Shown piece by piece: positions 34,361-43,048 of a DNA stretch of 64,000 bases (positions are counted from its first letter, which is position 1; each line of letters opens with the position of its first letter). This stretch comes from an uncultured Collinsella sp. (lineage in GTDB: Bacteria > Actinomycetota > Coriobacteriia > Coriobacteriales > Coriobacteriaceae): NCBI GenBank assembly GCA_959018755.1, contig CAUEMA010000001.1:124001-188000 (forward strand). The letters run 5' to 3'. The notes under the pieces are model-generated. The model did not search any database. It had not been told where the DNA came from and saw only the letters and a program-made list of their open reading frames with translations. Position numbers and translations under genes: made by a program.

Positions 34361-35395
34361 TTAACGGGCGACGCGGGTGCCACCGTCGGCGGCGTTGGCC
34401 ACAGCGGCGATCTCGTCGGCGGTCACCAGGTTGGAATCGCCCTTGATGGTGAGCTTGAGGATCGAGGCCGCAATCGCGTAGTTGACGGCGTCCTGTGGAT
34501 CAAAGTCGTTGATGAGGGCGTGGACCAAGCCGGCGTTGAAAGCGTCGCCGGCGGCAACGCCCTCGAGCACGTGCACGTCGTGAGCAGGGGAGAACCAGTG
34601 CTCGCCGCTCTCGGCGTCAAAGAGCATGCCCATCCAGATGGAGCGCTCGACGCAGGAGATGTTGCGGATGACCGAGGCGACCTTCTTACAGCCGTACTCG
34701 GCACAGATCTGACGGGCCATCTCGACGTAGGTGTCGCGTTCCTCGATGCCGTGGGCAAGGGAGCCGGAGACGCAGGTCATGCCGAGACCGGCGGGTGCGT
34801 CCTCGTCGTTGGCGATGCAGATGTCGACGAGCGGCAGGAGCTCCTTCATGGTTGCCTGCGACTTCTCGGGCGACCACATCTTGCCGCGATAGTTAACGTC
34901 GCACACGGTGGTGATGCCCTTGGCGCGGCAAGCGGTGAGGGCATCCTTGCACGCAGCGGCCATCTCGTCGGAGACAGCAGGCGTCACGCCGGAGAAATAA
35001 AAGACATCGATGCCCTTGAGGATCTCGTCCCAGTCAAAGACGTCGCGCTTGGCCATGTTGATGGCAGAGTACTTGCGGTCGTAGACGCAGCCGTTGCCGC
35101 GCTGCGAGGCACCGACCTCAAAGACATAGGAGCCCAGGCGATCGCCCTGACGCACGACGCGCGTGGTGTTGACGTCATAGACCTTCAACGAACGCAGAGC
35201 GCACTCGCCCAGACGGTTGGCCGGGACAACGGAGACGTAAGCGGCCTTGTCGCCCTGGTAGGCCAGGGATAGCGCGGTGTTTGCCTCGGCGCCGCCGTAG
35301 CGGACATCAAACTCGGTCGCCTGCTCAATGCGCAGATGGTCTTTGGGCGAGAGCCTCATCATGATCTCGCCGAAGGTAAGAACCGTTTTACCCAT
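34361..35395 (-). CDS. kdgK: 2-keto-3-deoxygluconate kinase (PfkB family)
   Basis: 344 residues. The start GKTVLTFGEIMMRLSPKDHLRIEQATEFDVRYGGAEANTALSLAYQG is typical of KdgK, and the C-terminal PfkB signature reads LEGVAAGDAFNAGLVHAL with the catalytic Asp in AGDAF. It phosphorylates KDG to KDPG for the aldolase encoded next. ATG 35395 is preceded by AAGGAG. Divergent from the LacI/KdgR gene, with shared operators and a conserved leader hairpin. Confidence 0.95.
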   Translation of the reverse strand: MGKTVLTFGEIMMRLSPKDHLRIEQATEFDVRYGGAEANTALSLAYQGDKAAYVSVVPANRLGECALRSLKVYDVNTTRVVRQGDRLGSYVFEVGASQRGNGCVYDRKYSAINMAKRDVFDWDEILKGIDVFYFSGVTPAVSDEMAAACKDALTACRAKGITTVCDVNYRGKMWSPEKSQATMKELLPLVDICIANDEDAPAGLGMTCVSGSLAHGIEERDTYVEMARQICAEYGCKKVASVIRNISCVERSIWMGMLFDAESGEHWFSPAHDVHVLEGVAAGDAFNAGLVHALINDFDPQDAVNYAIAASILKLTIKGDSNLVTADEIAAVANAADGGTRVAR

Positions 35396-35438
35396 GGTCG
35401 CGCAGCTCCTTCTTGCTCGTGCGTACACCTTTGATATG

Positions 35439-35496
35439 GCGTTGGCACGGAGGTGCCAAGACGGTAGGGTGCATCTTTGCACCACCGTGCCAACGC
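35439..35496 (-). ncRNA. Conserved leader hairpin (GGTAGGGTGC loop), copy B, before kdgK
   Basis: A 12-bp outer stem (GCGTTGGCACGG with CCGTGCCAACGC) and a 5-bp inner stem (GGTGC/GCACC) separated by an A opposite A enclose a 22-nt loop with AAGACGGTAGGGTGCATCTT. The loop is the same as at 29978-30035 apart from a few bases, but the stems are unrelated in sequence. It lies 43 bp before the kdgK start. Confidence 0.7.
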
Positions 35497-35500
35497 TTGC

Positions 35501-35567
35501 CGAAATCGGTTTACGAAATCGGTTTCGTTTCGAGTTGTAGTATACTCATCTACAACGTTTTGCAAGC
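35501..35567. promoter_or_regulatory. Divergent kdgK/kdgR promoter region with KdgR-type operators
   Basis: CGAAATCGGTTTCG (35514-35527) is a full palindrome, preceded by a near-copy CGAAATCGGTTTAC (35501-35514). On the minus strand TTGCAA (35560-35565), 15 bp and TATACT (35539-35544) form the kdgK promoter, as before the YczE-type gene. A separate dyad GTTGTAG/CTACAAC (35534-35556) overlaps the -10. Confidence 0.75.
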
Positions 35568-35630
35568 GAGATTTTTAAAAAAATGCCTAAAATGGCTCAG
35601 GCTGCCGACAATTGGGAAACGGGGTGCGCC

Positions 35631-36653
35631 ATGGCGCAGATGAGAATCAAGGACATTGCCGCCGAGGCGGGCGTGAGCCCGGCCACGGTCTCGCGCTATC
35701 TCAACAACCGCCCCGGGCAGATGACCGAGGAAACCCGCGCTCGCATCGCGGCGGTTATCGAGCGCACCGGCTATCGCCCACGTGCCGCCGCACGCAATCT
35801 GCGCAGCTCACGCACCAACCTCATCGGCGTGATCCTGGCCGACATCGCCAACCCGTTCTCCAGTGCCATGCTCGAAGGGCTTTCCGCCAGTGCCGCCGCG
35901 CGCGGCTGCTCGCTTATGACGGCCATTAGCGGCAACGATCCCGCTAAAGAGGCCGAATCGCTCACCAGGCTTATCGACGCCGGCGTGGACGGCCTGGTCG
36001 TCAATACCTGCGGCGGTAACGACGAGGCAATCGCCGCTGCCGCGGGACGTTTACCCGTTGTGCTGCTCGACCGCGATGTTGCCGCCGGCGGTGTCGATTT
36101 GGTGACATCTAACAACCGTGAGCTGGTCGCTGGCTTGGTAGACGCCTTGGCTGCCGCTGGCAGCGAGCGCCTGTGCCTGCTCACCGAGGCAAGCGATGAC
36201 AGCCCCGTGCGTCGCGAGCGCGCCGAGGCTTTTGCCGACGAGCTTTCGCGCCGCGGTCTTGCGGGCGAGGTCGTCACCCTGGCCGATGGTGGCGCCACGG
36301 GCGTCGGCCGCTTGGACGAGACCATCCGCGGCTATGCAGGCAAAAAGCTCGGCCTCATTGCCGTCAACGGCCTGGTCTTTCTGCGTCTGACCGAGGCGTT
36401 GGCACAGCTGGGACCCTCGTTGCCGGCGGGTCTCAAGATCGCGACGTTTGACGATTACCCCTGGAACCACGTGCTCTTTGGCGGCGTGACCACGGCCGCG
36501 CAAGACACCATTACCATTGCCGAGCGCGTAGTCGAGCGCCTGTCCGAGCGTATCGACGTCGTTACCACTACGGTGGGCGACGCCGCAAAGCTCGCCCCCA
36601 AGCGCATCGAGGTTCCTGGTCACATTGAACACCGCGCCTCGACCTCGCGCTAA
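35631..36653 (+). CDS. LacI-family regulator, probable KdgR
   Basis: 340 residues: LacI HTH (RIKDIAAEAGVSPATVSRYLNNRPGQMTEETRARI), then a sugar-binding domain (LIGVILADIANPFSSAMLEGLSASAA; ATFDDYPWNHVLFGGVTTAAQDT). It resembles KDG-responsive KdgR of Bacillus in type and setting. It is divergent from kdgK with CGAAATCGGTTTCG operators between, and the same sites control the YczE-type and HIT-gntP units, so KDG or KDPG is the likely effector. Start at ATG 35631; ATG 35640 is also possible. Confidence 0.87.
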   Translation: MAQMRIKDIAAEAGVSPATVSRYLNNRPGQMTEETRARIAAVIERTGYRPRAAARNLRSSRTNLIGVILADIANPFSSAMLEGLSASAAARGCSLMTAISGNDPAKEAESLTRLIDAGVDGLVVNTCGGNDEAIAAAAGRLPVVLLDRDVAAGGVDLVTSNNRELVAGLVDALAAAGSERLCLLTEASDDSPVRRERAEAFADELSRRGLAGEVVTLADGGATGVGRLDETIRGYAGKKLGLIAVNGLVFLRLTEALAQLGPSLPAGLKIATFDDYPWNHVLFGGVTTAAQDTITIAERVVERLSERIDVVTTTVGDAAKLAPKRIEVPGHIEHRASTSR

Positions 36654-36663
36654 TCATTCGTTC

Positions 36664-36722
36664 GTGACCGCCTGTTCACACACGTTTTTTGAGCGCTTGA
36701 TACGCTTTAACCCTGCGGAAAC
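36664..36722 (+). promoter_or_regulatory. Possible GlnR boxes upstream of the glutamine synthetase gene
   Basis: TTAAC-6 bp-GAAAC (36707-36722) fits the actinobacterial GlnR half-site pattern (gTnAC-n6-GaAAC), and GTGAC-6 bp-TTCAC (36664-36679) is a weaker copy 43 bp upstream. A GlnR-like regulator is encoded right after this gene. The match is short, so moderate confidence only. Confidence 0.4.
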
Positions 36723-36787
36723 ATTTTTCTGCGATAGTATCTGCGATATAGACCAGTCGAAACCCGCCCGAAAGAAAGGGGAGCGAC

Positions 36788-38125
36788 ATGAACCAGCAGA
36801 ACATCGATTACGTACTCCGCTCCGTAGAGCAGCGTGACATCCGCTTTGTGCGTCTGTGGTTTGTCGACATTCTCGGCCGCCTCAAGAACTTTGCCATTAG
36901 CCCCGAGGACCTCGAGGTCGCTTTTGAGGAGGGTATTGGCTTTGACGGCTCCGCCATCGAGGGCTTTGCCACGCCCGAGGAAGCCGACATGCTGGCGTTT
37001 CCCGATGCTTCGACCTTTCAGATTCTGCCGTGGCGCCCGAGCCATAATGGCGTCGCCCGCGTGTTCTGCGACGTGTGCACTCCCGATCGCAAGCCGTTTG
37101 CCGGCGACCCGCGCGATGCCCTGCGCCGAATGTTTCGCAAGGCCGAGAAAGCTGGCTATCTGCTCAACGTGGGCGCTGAGCTGGAGTATTACTACTTCCC
37201 CGACGAACACACCCCCGAGCCGCTCGACAACGTGGGCTACTTCGATCTTTCGGTGAGCGATGCCGCCCGCGACCTGCGTCGCAATACGGTCCTCACGCTC
37301 GAGAAGATGTCCGTGCCCGTGGAGTACACCTTCCACGCCGCCGGCCGCTCGCAGCACGGCATGAGCCTGCGTCACGCCGAGGCCCTGAGCATGTCCGACG
37401 CCATCACCACGGCCAAACTCATCATTAAGCAGCAGGCCTACGAGAGCGGTTGCCACGCCTCCTTTATGCCCAAGCCGTTGGCGGGCGAGGATGGCAGCGC
37501 CATGTTTTTGCATCAGTCGCTGTTCGACCACGACGGCAACAACGTCTTTTGGGGCGAGGGCGACGAGAAGTACCATCTCTCCGACGTTGCCAAGCACTAT
37601 ATGGCCGGCATCCTGGCGCATGCCCGCGAGATCAGCGCCATCACCAACCCCACGGTCAACTCGTACAAGCGCATCACCACGGGTGGCGACTCCGTGCCGC
37701 AGTATGCCACGTGGGGCCTGCGCAACCGCGCGAGCATGGTCCGCATCCCGGTCTACAAGCCCGGCAAGCAGCTGTCCACGCGCATCGAGCTGCGCAGTCC
37801 CGATCCCATGGCCAATCCGTACCTGGTCAACGCCGTCACGCTGGCGGCTGGTCTGGACGGCATCGAGCGCAAGCTGGAGCTCCCGCCCGAGGCCACGGCC
37901 GAGACGCTCAAGCTCACCGACCGTCAGATGGTCGAGGCCGGCTACACGCCGCTGCCGCGCTCGCTCAAAGAGGCGCTCGACGTCTTTGAGGGCTCGCAGT
38001 TTATGAAGGATGCCCTCGGCGAGCACATCCACAGCTTCTTCCTCAAAAAGAAGCGCGACGAATGGCATAAGTTTGAGTCCACGATCACCGAGTGGGAGAT
38101 CAAGCACTACCTGGCGAACTCCTAA
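36788..38125 (+). CDS. Type I glutamine synthetase homologue with several altered metal-ligand residues
   Basis: 445 residues, GSI-alpha length, with DGSAIEGFATPEEADM, GAELEYYYF, FMPKPLAGEDGSAM, NPTVNSYKR and RIELRSPDPMANPYL. Against canonical GlnA (EVAPGQHEID; GSGMHCN), this protein reads HAAGRSQHGMS and GSAMFLH. The usual ligands Glu212, Glu220 and His269 (Salmonella numbering) are therefore replaced by about Ala184, Gly191 and Phe240, and the GYEAP flap Glu is not conserved (GGDSVPQ). It may be a non-glutamine ligase or a regulatory homologue rather than a normal GlnA. AAGAAAGGGG precedes ATG 36788. The GlnR-like gene follows after 50 bp. Confidence 0.88.
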   Translation: MNQQNIDYVLRSVEQRDIRFVRLWFVDILGRLKNFAISPEDLEVAFEEGIGFDGSAIEGFATPEEADMLAFPDASTFQILPWRPSHNGVARVFCDVCTPDRKPFAGDPRDALRRMFRKAEKAGYLLNVGAELEYYYFPDEHTPEPLDNVGYFDLSVSDAARDLRRNTVLTLEKMSVPVEYTFHAAGRSQHGMSLRHAEALSMSDAITTAKLIIKQQAYESGCHASFMPKPLAGEDGSAMFLHQSLFDHDGNNVFWGEGDEKYHLSDVAKHYMAGILAHAREISAITNPTVNSYKRITTGGDSVPQYATWGLRNRASMVRIPVYKPGKQLSTRIELRSPDPMANPYLVNAVTLAAGLDGIERKLELPPEATAETLKLTDRQMVEAGYTPLPRSLKEALDVFEGSQFMKDALGEHIHSFFLKKKRDEWHKFESTITEWEIKHYLANS

Positions 38126-38175
38126 TCGCGCTGGCTTGTTCCAGTACGATTGAGCTCATTTCCTTGGAGGCCGAT

Positions 38176-38838
38176 ATGTCCGAAAAGAGTGCCCTGTTCA
38201 TGGCGCGCACGACGCGCTTCCACGAGTTTGCCCGCAGCTTGACGACCACCCTGGGTGTCGAGGTGAGCCTGGCTACCCCCGATTCGCCGACTGCGGCGCA
38301 CGACTTTGACCTGCTGATCCTCGATTCCGACGGCATCCGCAGCGACCGCATCGATCAGATTGCCAAGTGGCTTGACGATCGCGGCGGCGTCCCCATGTTG
38401 GTGATCGTCGACGACGAGGCGCTCGGCACCCTGCGCCTGCCGAATCACGCGCATGCCGACTTTGTATGCCCCACGGCGACGCCCAACGAACTCAAGGCTC
38501 GCGCACAGCGCCTGATGGGCGAGGAGGAGACCGTCGCCGCCGACGATGTGCTCAACATCGATAACCTCGAGATTAACCTTGCCACCTACCAGGTGACGCT
38601 CGACGATGAGCCCATCGACCTGACGCTGATGGAGTACTCGCTGCTGAGCTTTTTGGCGACGCACCCCAACCGCGCCTACAGCCGCGAAGTGCTGCTGCAC
38701 CGCGTGTGGGGCTTTGAGTACTGCGGCGGCACGCGCACCGTCGACGTGCACATTCGACGCATCCGTTCCAAGGTGGGCCCGCAGATCGCGGCACACATCA
38801 CCACCGTCCGCGGCGTGGGCTATCTGTTTAAGGACTAG
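38176..38838 (+). CDS. GlnR-like OmpR-family orphan response regulator
   Basis: 220 residues. The C-terminal winged helix (DNLEINLATYQVTLDDEPIDLTLMEYSLLSFLATHPNRAYSREVLLHRVWGFEYCGGTRTVDVHIRRIRSKVG) closely resembles actinobacterial GlnR. The N-terminal receiver-like domain (FDLLILDSDGIRSD) lacks a clear complete phosphorylation pocket and no sensor kinase is nearby, also as in GlnR. Start at ATG 38176 behind TTGGAGG. GlnR controls nitrogen genes; its position after a glutamine synthetase homologue supports that role. Confidence 0.85.
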   Translation: MSEKSALFMARTTRFHEFARSLTTTLGVEVSLATPDSPTAAHDFDLLILDSDGIRSDRIDQIAKWLDDRGGVPMLVIVDDEALGTLRLPNHAHADFVCPTATPNELKARAQRLMGEEETVAADDVLNIDNLEINLATYQVTLDDEPIDLTLMEYSLLSFLATHPNRAYSREVLLHRVWGFEYCGGTRTVDVHIRRIRSKVGPQIAAHITTVRGVGYLFKD

Positions 38839-38842
38839 ATTT

Positions 38843-38880
38843 CCACCGCAAGGGGGACAGGCGCCTTTGCGGTGGTTTTG
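38843..38880 (+). terminator. Terminator/hairpin repeat, CCACCRCAAAGG family (copy 1)
   Basis: CCACCGCAA pairs with TTGCGGTGG, with the inner loop sequence GGGGGACAGGCGCC, then TTTTG. It begins 5 bp after the GlnR-like stop. It belongs to the same repeat family as 53212, 54781 and 55742, so this family serves as terminators. Confidence 0.85.
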
Positions 38881-38993
38881 CCGCAGGTGCGGGTTCCTTT
38901 CGAGTTTGCAGTAGAACTTAAGCCTTCCTAAAAGATTGCGTTCTCATACACGTGCACCCGCATATTGGGGTACAACTCATCGTGAACAATGAT

Positions 38994-39021
38994 GGCCCGC
39001 CACGTGTTTGGCGGGCCTTTG
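38994..39021 (+). terminator. Terminator-like hairpin in the htrA leader
   Basis: GGCCCGCCA pairs with TGGCGGGCC around a 6-nt loop, followed by TTTGG. It ends 25 bp before the htrA start, so it is either an attenuator in the htrA leader or the end of an unseen short transcript. Confidence 0.6.
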
Positions 39022-39046
39022 GTTATTTGACGAAAGGATTGCAGCT

Positions 39047-40507
39047 ATGAGCGAGAACGATTCCCAGCGTCCCCAGGATGCGGGCCACGCCGGCGAGACT
39101 CAGCAGCAACCGCGCGTACAGGTGGAGTCGACGCCTGCCGACGGCAACATTCCCTACGTGCAGGCCTACGACACGCAGACCGGCAAGCCGCTGGGCGGCC
39201 AGCAGGTTGTAAACAAGCACACGGTGGTCAAGACCAAAACCAAAAAGCTGCCGATCTTTATTACGGCACTCGCCGGCTGTGCCTGCGGCGCCCTGCTGGT
39301 CATTGCGCTCATTATGAGCGGCACGCTCGATATCGGCGGCGGCAGGAACGCCGTGACGGCGGGTGCTTCGGGTTCATCGACGCAAAAGATCACCATCGAC
39401 TCCGAGGACACCACGCTGGCCGAGGCCGTCTCTGCCAAGGCCCTGCCCTCCGTCGTTTCCGTCACCGCTACTTCGAGTGGCAGCCAGAATGGCTCGCTTT
39501 CGCAGTCTGCCGACGAGTCGGATAGTTCGGGCAGCGTCGGTTCGGGCGTTGTGCTCGATACCGAGGGCCACATCCTCACCAACAACCACGTGGTCGATGG
39601 TTACGACCAGTACGTGGTGACCATGGACGACGGAACCACGTACGAGGCCGAGTTCGTGGGCAACGATGCTTCGAGCGACCTGGCTGTCATCAAGCTCAAG
39701 GATGCTGACGCCTCCAAGCTCACGCCGATTGAGATTGGTGATTCCTCCAAGCTCAACGTGGGCGAGTGGGTCATGGCGATCGGCTCGCCGTTCGGCAATG
39801 AGCAGTCTGTCTCCACGGGCATTGTGTCGGCGCTGTATCGCTCCACGGCCATGAGCTCTACCAACGGTAACACCATCTATGCCAACATGATCCAGACCGA
39901 TGCCGCCATCAACCCGGGCAACTCCGGCGGCGCGCTCGTCAACGACAATGGTGAGCTGGTGGGCATTAATTCGCTTATCGAGAGCTATTCGGGCTCCAGC
40001 TCGGGCGTGGGCTTTGCCATTCCGGTTAACTACGCCAAGAACATTGCCGACCAGATCATCGACGGTAAGACGCCGGTGCACCCGTACCTGGGCGCCACGC
40101 TTTCGAGCGTCAACGCGCTCAACGCCCGCACCAACAAGCTGAGCACCGATAGCGGCGCGTATGTGGCGAGCGTCGTTGAGGATGGCCCTGCTGCCAAGGC
40201 CGGCATCCAGGAGGGCGATGTCATTACCAAGCTGGGCGACGACGAGATTACGAGTGCCGATGGCCTGATCATCGCCCTGCGCAGCCACGAGGTGGGCGAG
40301 AAGGTCGAGATCACGCTCATGCGCGGCAAGGAAGAGAAGAAGGTCACCGTCGAGCTGGGCTCCGATGAGGAGCTGCAGAACCAGCAGCAGGACGACAGCG
40401 CGACCGACACCGGCAACGGCGGTATTACCGACGAGCAGCTGCGCCAGTATCTGGAGGAGCTGTTGGGCCAGCAGGGCCAGGGTCAAGGCTACGGTCAGGG
40501 CTACTAG
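39047..40507 (+). CDS. HtrA/DegP-type membrane-anchored serine protease with PDZ domain
   Basis: 486 residues. A ~65-residue cytosolic Gln/Pro-rich region precedes one membrane helix (LPIFITALAGCACGALLVIALIMSG). The trypsin-like domain has catalytic His181 (TNNHVVDG), Asp211 (SSDLAVIKL) and Ser293 (GNSGGALV). A PDZ domain follows (YLGATLSSV...GAYVASVVEDGPAAKAGIQEGDVITKLG), then an acidic, Gln/Gly-rich tail. It degrades misfolded proteins outside the membrane. ATG 39047 has GAAAGGA upstream. Confidence 0.93.
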   Translation: MSENDSQRPQDAGHAGETQQQPRVQVESTPADGNIPYVQAYDTQTGKPLGGQQVVNKHTVVKTKTKKLPIFITALAGCACGALLVIALIMSGTLDIGGGRNAVTAGASGSSTQKITIDSEDTTLAEAVSAKALPSVVSVTATSSGSQNGSLSQSADESDSSGSVGSGVVLDTEGHILTNNHVVDGYDQYVVTMDDGTTYEAEFVGNDASSDLAVIKLKDADASKLTPIEIGDSSKLNVGEWVMAIGSPFGNEQSVSTGIVSALYRSTAMSSTNGNTIYANMIQTDAAINPGNSGGALVNDNGELVGINSLIESYSGSSSGVGFAIPVNYAKNIADQIIDGKTPVHPYLGATLSSVNALNARTNKLSTDSGAYVASVVEDGPAAKAGIQEGDVITKLGDDEITSADGLIIALRSHEVGEKVEITLMRGKEEKKVTVELGSDEELQNQQQDDSATDTGNGGITDEQLRQYLEELLGQQGQGQGYGQGY

Positions 40508-40533
40508 CGAGCCGTATCGCGTATATCGAGGCC

Positions 40534-40577
40534 AGAGGGGGCTGTCCCATCAACGTGGGGCAGTCCCCTCTTTTCTT
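40534..40577 (+). terminator. Terminator of the HtrA-type gene
   Basis: AGAGGGGGCTGTCCC pairs with GGGGCAGTCCCCTCT, with slight offsets, followed by TTTTCTT. Confidence 0.88.
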
Positions 40578-40757
40578 ATTGATCCGTTGGGGACGGAGGA
40601 AAATGGATCATTTAGAGTTGATAAGAGCATGGTTTAATCGCGCAATCCATCCCGGTGCGTCGACTGCCGATTCGATGCGGTTCGAAAGGGTTATTCGGCG
40701 CCATGGTGACCGGTGGTACTCTAGTATCCGTTTGAAATCGAGCGAAGGAGTGCCGCT

Positions 40758-42986
40758 ATGGAGCAATCGAGCCTGTTTGGTGACGGCGTGGACATCGATA
40801 CCGAAACGCCCACGAGCACGGATACCGTTGCGCCGACCGATGCCCGTGCCCAGGCGGCAGCGCGTGCGGCCGAGCTGCGCCACGAGCTCGATTACCACGC
40901 CTATCGCTACTACATGCTCGACGCGCCCGAGATCACGGACGCCGCCTTTGACAAAATGCTCGTTGAGCTGCAAGAAATCGAGGCGACCTACCCCGACCTG
41001 GTGACGCCCGACAGCTATACCCAGCGCGTTGGCGGCTACGTGAGCGAGCAGTTTACGCCAGTCACGCACATGGCGCGCATGTATTCCATGGACGATGCCA
41101 TGGACCTGGACGAGCTCGACGCATGGCTCCAGCGCACCGAGGATGCGCTCGGTGCCGGCAGCGTCACCTATACCTGCGAGCTTAAGATCGACGGTCTGGG
41201 CGTGGCACTTACCTACCAAAACGGCACCTTTGTGCGCGCCGCCACGCGCGGCGATGGTACCACGGGCGAGGACGTGTCGCTCAACGTCCGTACCATCAAG
41301 GACGTGCCTATGCACCTGTCCGAGCCGGCGCTCGCTCACATGGGTGCCGACCGCGAGCGCACCATCGAGGTGCGCGGCGAGGTCTATATGCCCAAAGGCA
41401 GCTTTGTACGTCTGAATGAAGAGGCCGATGCCGAGGGCCGCGACCCCTTCGCCAACCCGCGCAACGCCGCTGCTGGCAGCCTGCGTCAGAAGGATCCCAA
41501 GGTTACGGCGCGGCGCGACCTGGCCACCTTTATCTATGCCATCGCCGATACCGATCCACTGCACGTCCACAGCCAGCGCGAGTTCCTCGATTGGCTGCGT
41601 AGCGCCGGCTTTAGCGTCAACCCCAACGTGGCTCGCTGTGCCACGCCGGCCGAGGTCCACGAGTTCTGCGCCCAGGCGCTCGAGCATCGCGGCGACCTGG
41701 ACTACGACATCGACGGCGTGGTCGTAAAGGTCGACAGCTTTCAGCAGCAGCTCGACCTGGGCTTTACCGCCCGCGCACCGCGCTGGGCCATTGCCTTTAA
41801 GTTTCCGCCCGAGGAAAAGCAGACCGTCCTGCGCGAGATTCGCATCCAGGTGGGTCGCACCGGTGTGCTCACGCCGGTCGCCGAGTTCGATCCGGTGACG
41901 GTTGCCGGCTCCACCATCGCGCGCGCCACGCTGCACAACATTGACGAGATCCGTCGCAAAAACGTGCGCGAGGGCGACACTATTATCGTGCACAAGGCGG
42001 GCGACGTAATCCCCGAGGTCGTGGGTCCGGTGCTCGACAAGCGCCCGGCTGATTCGGTCGACTGGCACATGCCCGAGGTCTGCCCCGTGTGCGGCAGCCC
42101 CGTGGTTCACGAGGATGGCGAGGTCGCTTACCGCTGTGTCTCCATCGACTGCCCCGCGCAGCTCAAGGGGCGCCTGCTCCACTGGGTGAGCCGCGGCTGC
42201 ATGGACGTCGACGGCCTGGGCGACGAGATCGTCGACAAGATGATCGCCGCCGGGCTGATTCACGACGTCGCGGACTTCTATCAGCTCACGGTCGACGACA
42301 TCGCAGGCCTGGACACGGGGCGCGTGTACGCCAGCTCCAACAGCAGGAAGGGCGTTAAGAAGGGCGATCCCATTCCGGTGGGCCTCAAGACGGCCGAGAA
42401 AATCATCGCCGAGCTCAACAAGTCCAAGAGCCAGCCGCTCGGTCGCGTGCTGTTTGCCCTGGGCATCCGCCACGTGGGCAAGAGCGTGGGCGAGGTCATC
42501 GCCGAGCGATTCCTGTCGATCGACAAGCTCATCTTGGCGAGTGAAGAAGACATCGCCGAGTGCGAGGGCATCGGTCCCAAGATTGCGGCGAGCGTCAAGC
42601 AGTTCCTGGCCGTGCCCGAAAACCTTGCCGTGCTGGAGCGCCTGCGTCAGGCGGGCCTGTCGCTCGAGGTCGACTTGGGTGCTGCGCACGCACAAGCCGC
42701 AGCCGACGCTGGCGTGGCGGGCGAGCTCGCCGACGCACAGCCGCTTGCGGGTCTAACCTTCGTGCTCACCGGCACGCTCGTCAACCGCACACGCGACGAG
42801 ACGGGCGCGGCGCTCAAGGTGCTCGGCGCCAAGGTTTCGGGCAGCGTGTCAAAGAAGACGAGCTATCTGGTCGCCGGCCCCAAAGCGGGCTCCAAGCTCA
42901 CCAAAGCCGAGCAGCTGGGTGTACCCGTGCTGGACGAGGACGCGCTCGAGCAGATTCTTGCGACCGGTGAGGTGCCCCAGGCTTAG
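40758..42986 (+). CDS. ligA: NAD-dependent DNA ligase
   Basis: 742 residues, about 70 longer than E. coli LigA. The adenylation domain has the active-site Lys143 in CELKIDGLGVALTY, then an OB fold (VGRTGVLTPVAEFDPV), a four-Cys zinc finger (CPVCGSPVV...RCVSIDCPAQ), helix-hairpin-helix repeats and a C-terminal BRCT domain (LTFVLTGTLVNRTRDE). A short insertion (YASSNSRKGVKKGDPIPVG) lies in the HhH region. It joins nicks during replication and repair. ATG 40758 behind GCGAAGGAG. Confidence 0.97.
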   Translation: MEQSSLFGDGVDIDTETPTSTDTVAPTDARAQAAARAAELRHELDYHAYRYYMLDAPEITDAAFDKMLVELQEIEATYPDLVTPDSYTQRVGGYVSEQFTPVTHMARMYSMDDAMDLDELDAWLQRTEDALGAGSVTYTCELKIDGLGVALTYQNGTFVRAATRGDGTTGEDVSLNVRTIKDVPMHLSEPALAHMGADRERTIEVRGEVYMPKGSFVRLNEEADAEGRDPFANPRNAAAGSLRQKDPKVTARRDLATFIYAIADTDPLHVHSQREFLDWLRSAGFSVNPNVARCATPAEVHEFCAQALEHRGDLDYDIDGVVVKVDSFQQQLDLGFTARAPRWAIAFKFPPEEKQTVLREIRIQVGRTGVLTPVAEFDPVTVAGSTIARATLHNIDEIRRKNVREGDTIIVHKAGDVIPEVVGPVLDKRPADSVDWHMPEVCPVCGSPVVHEDGEVAYRCVSIDCPAQLKGRLLHWVSRGCMDVDGLGDEIVDKMIAAGLIHDVADFYQLTVDDIAGLDTGRVYASSNSRKGVKKGDPIPVGLKTAEKIIAELNKSKSQPLGRVLFALGIRHVGKSVGEVIAERFLSIDKLILASEEDIAECEGIGPKIAASVKQFLAVPENLAVLERLRQAGLSLEVDLGAAHAQAAADAGVAGELADAQPLAGLTFVLTGTLVNRTRDETGAALKVLGAKVSGSVSKKTSYLVAGPKAGSKLTKAEQLGVPVLDEDALEQILATGEVPQA

Positions 42987-43010
42987 CGCATCGATAACCA
43001 AATTGAAGAA

Positions 43011-43048
43011 CCGCCCGGAAGCACGATGCCTTCCGGGCGGATCTTATT
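43011..43048. terminator. Terminator between ligA and the MerR gene
   Basis: CCGCCCGGAAG pairs with CTTCCGGGCGG; a T-rich tract follows on the plus strand. It lies between convergent genes and overlaps the last bases of the minus-strand MerR gene. Confidence 0.85.

Noticed and set aside
40603..41004. Short open frame before and overlapping the start of ligA
   Set aside because: It overlaps ligA by about 250 bp in another frame and translates to Arg/Pro-rich shadow sequence; only the first few codons are outside ligA.
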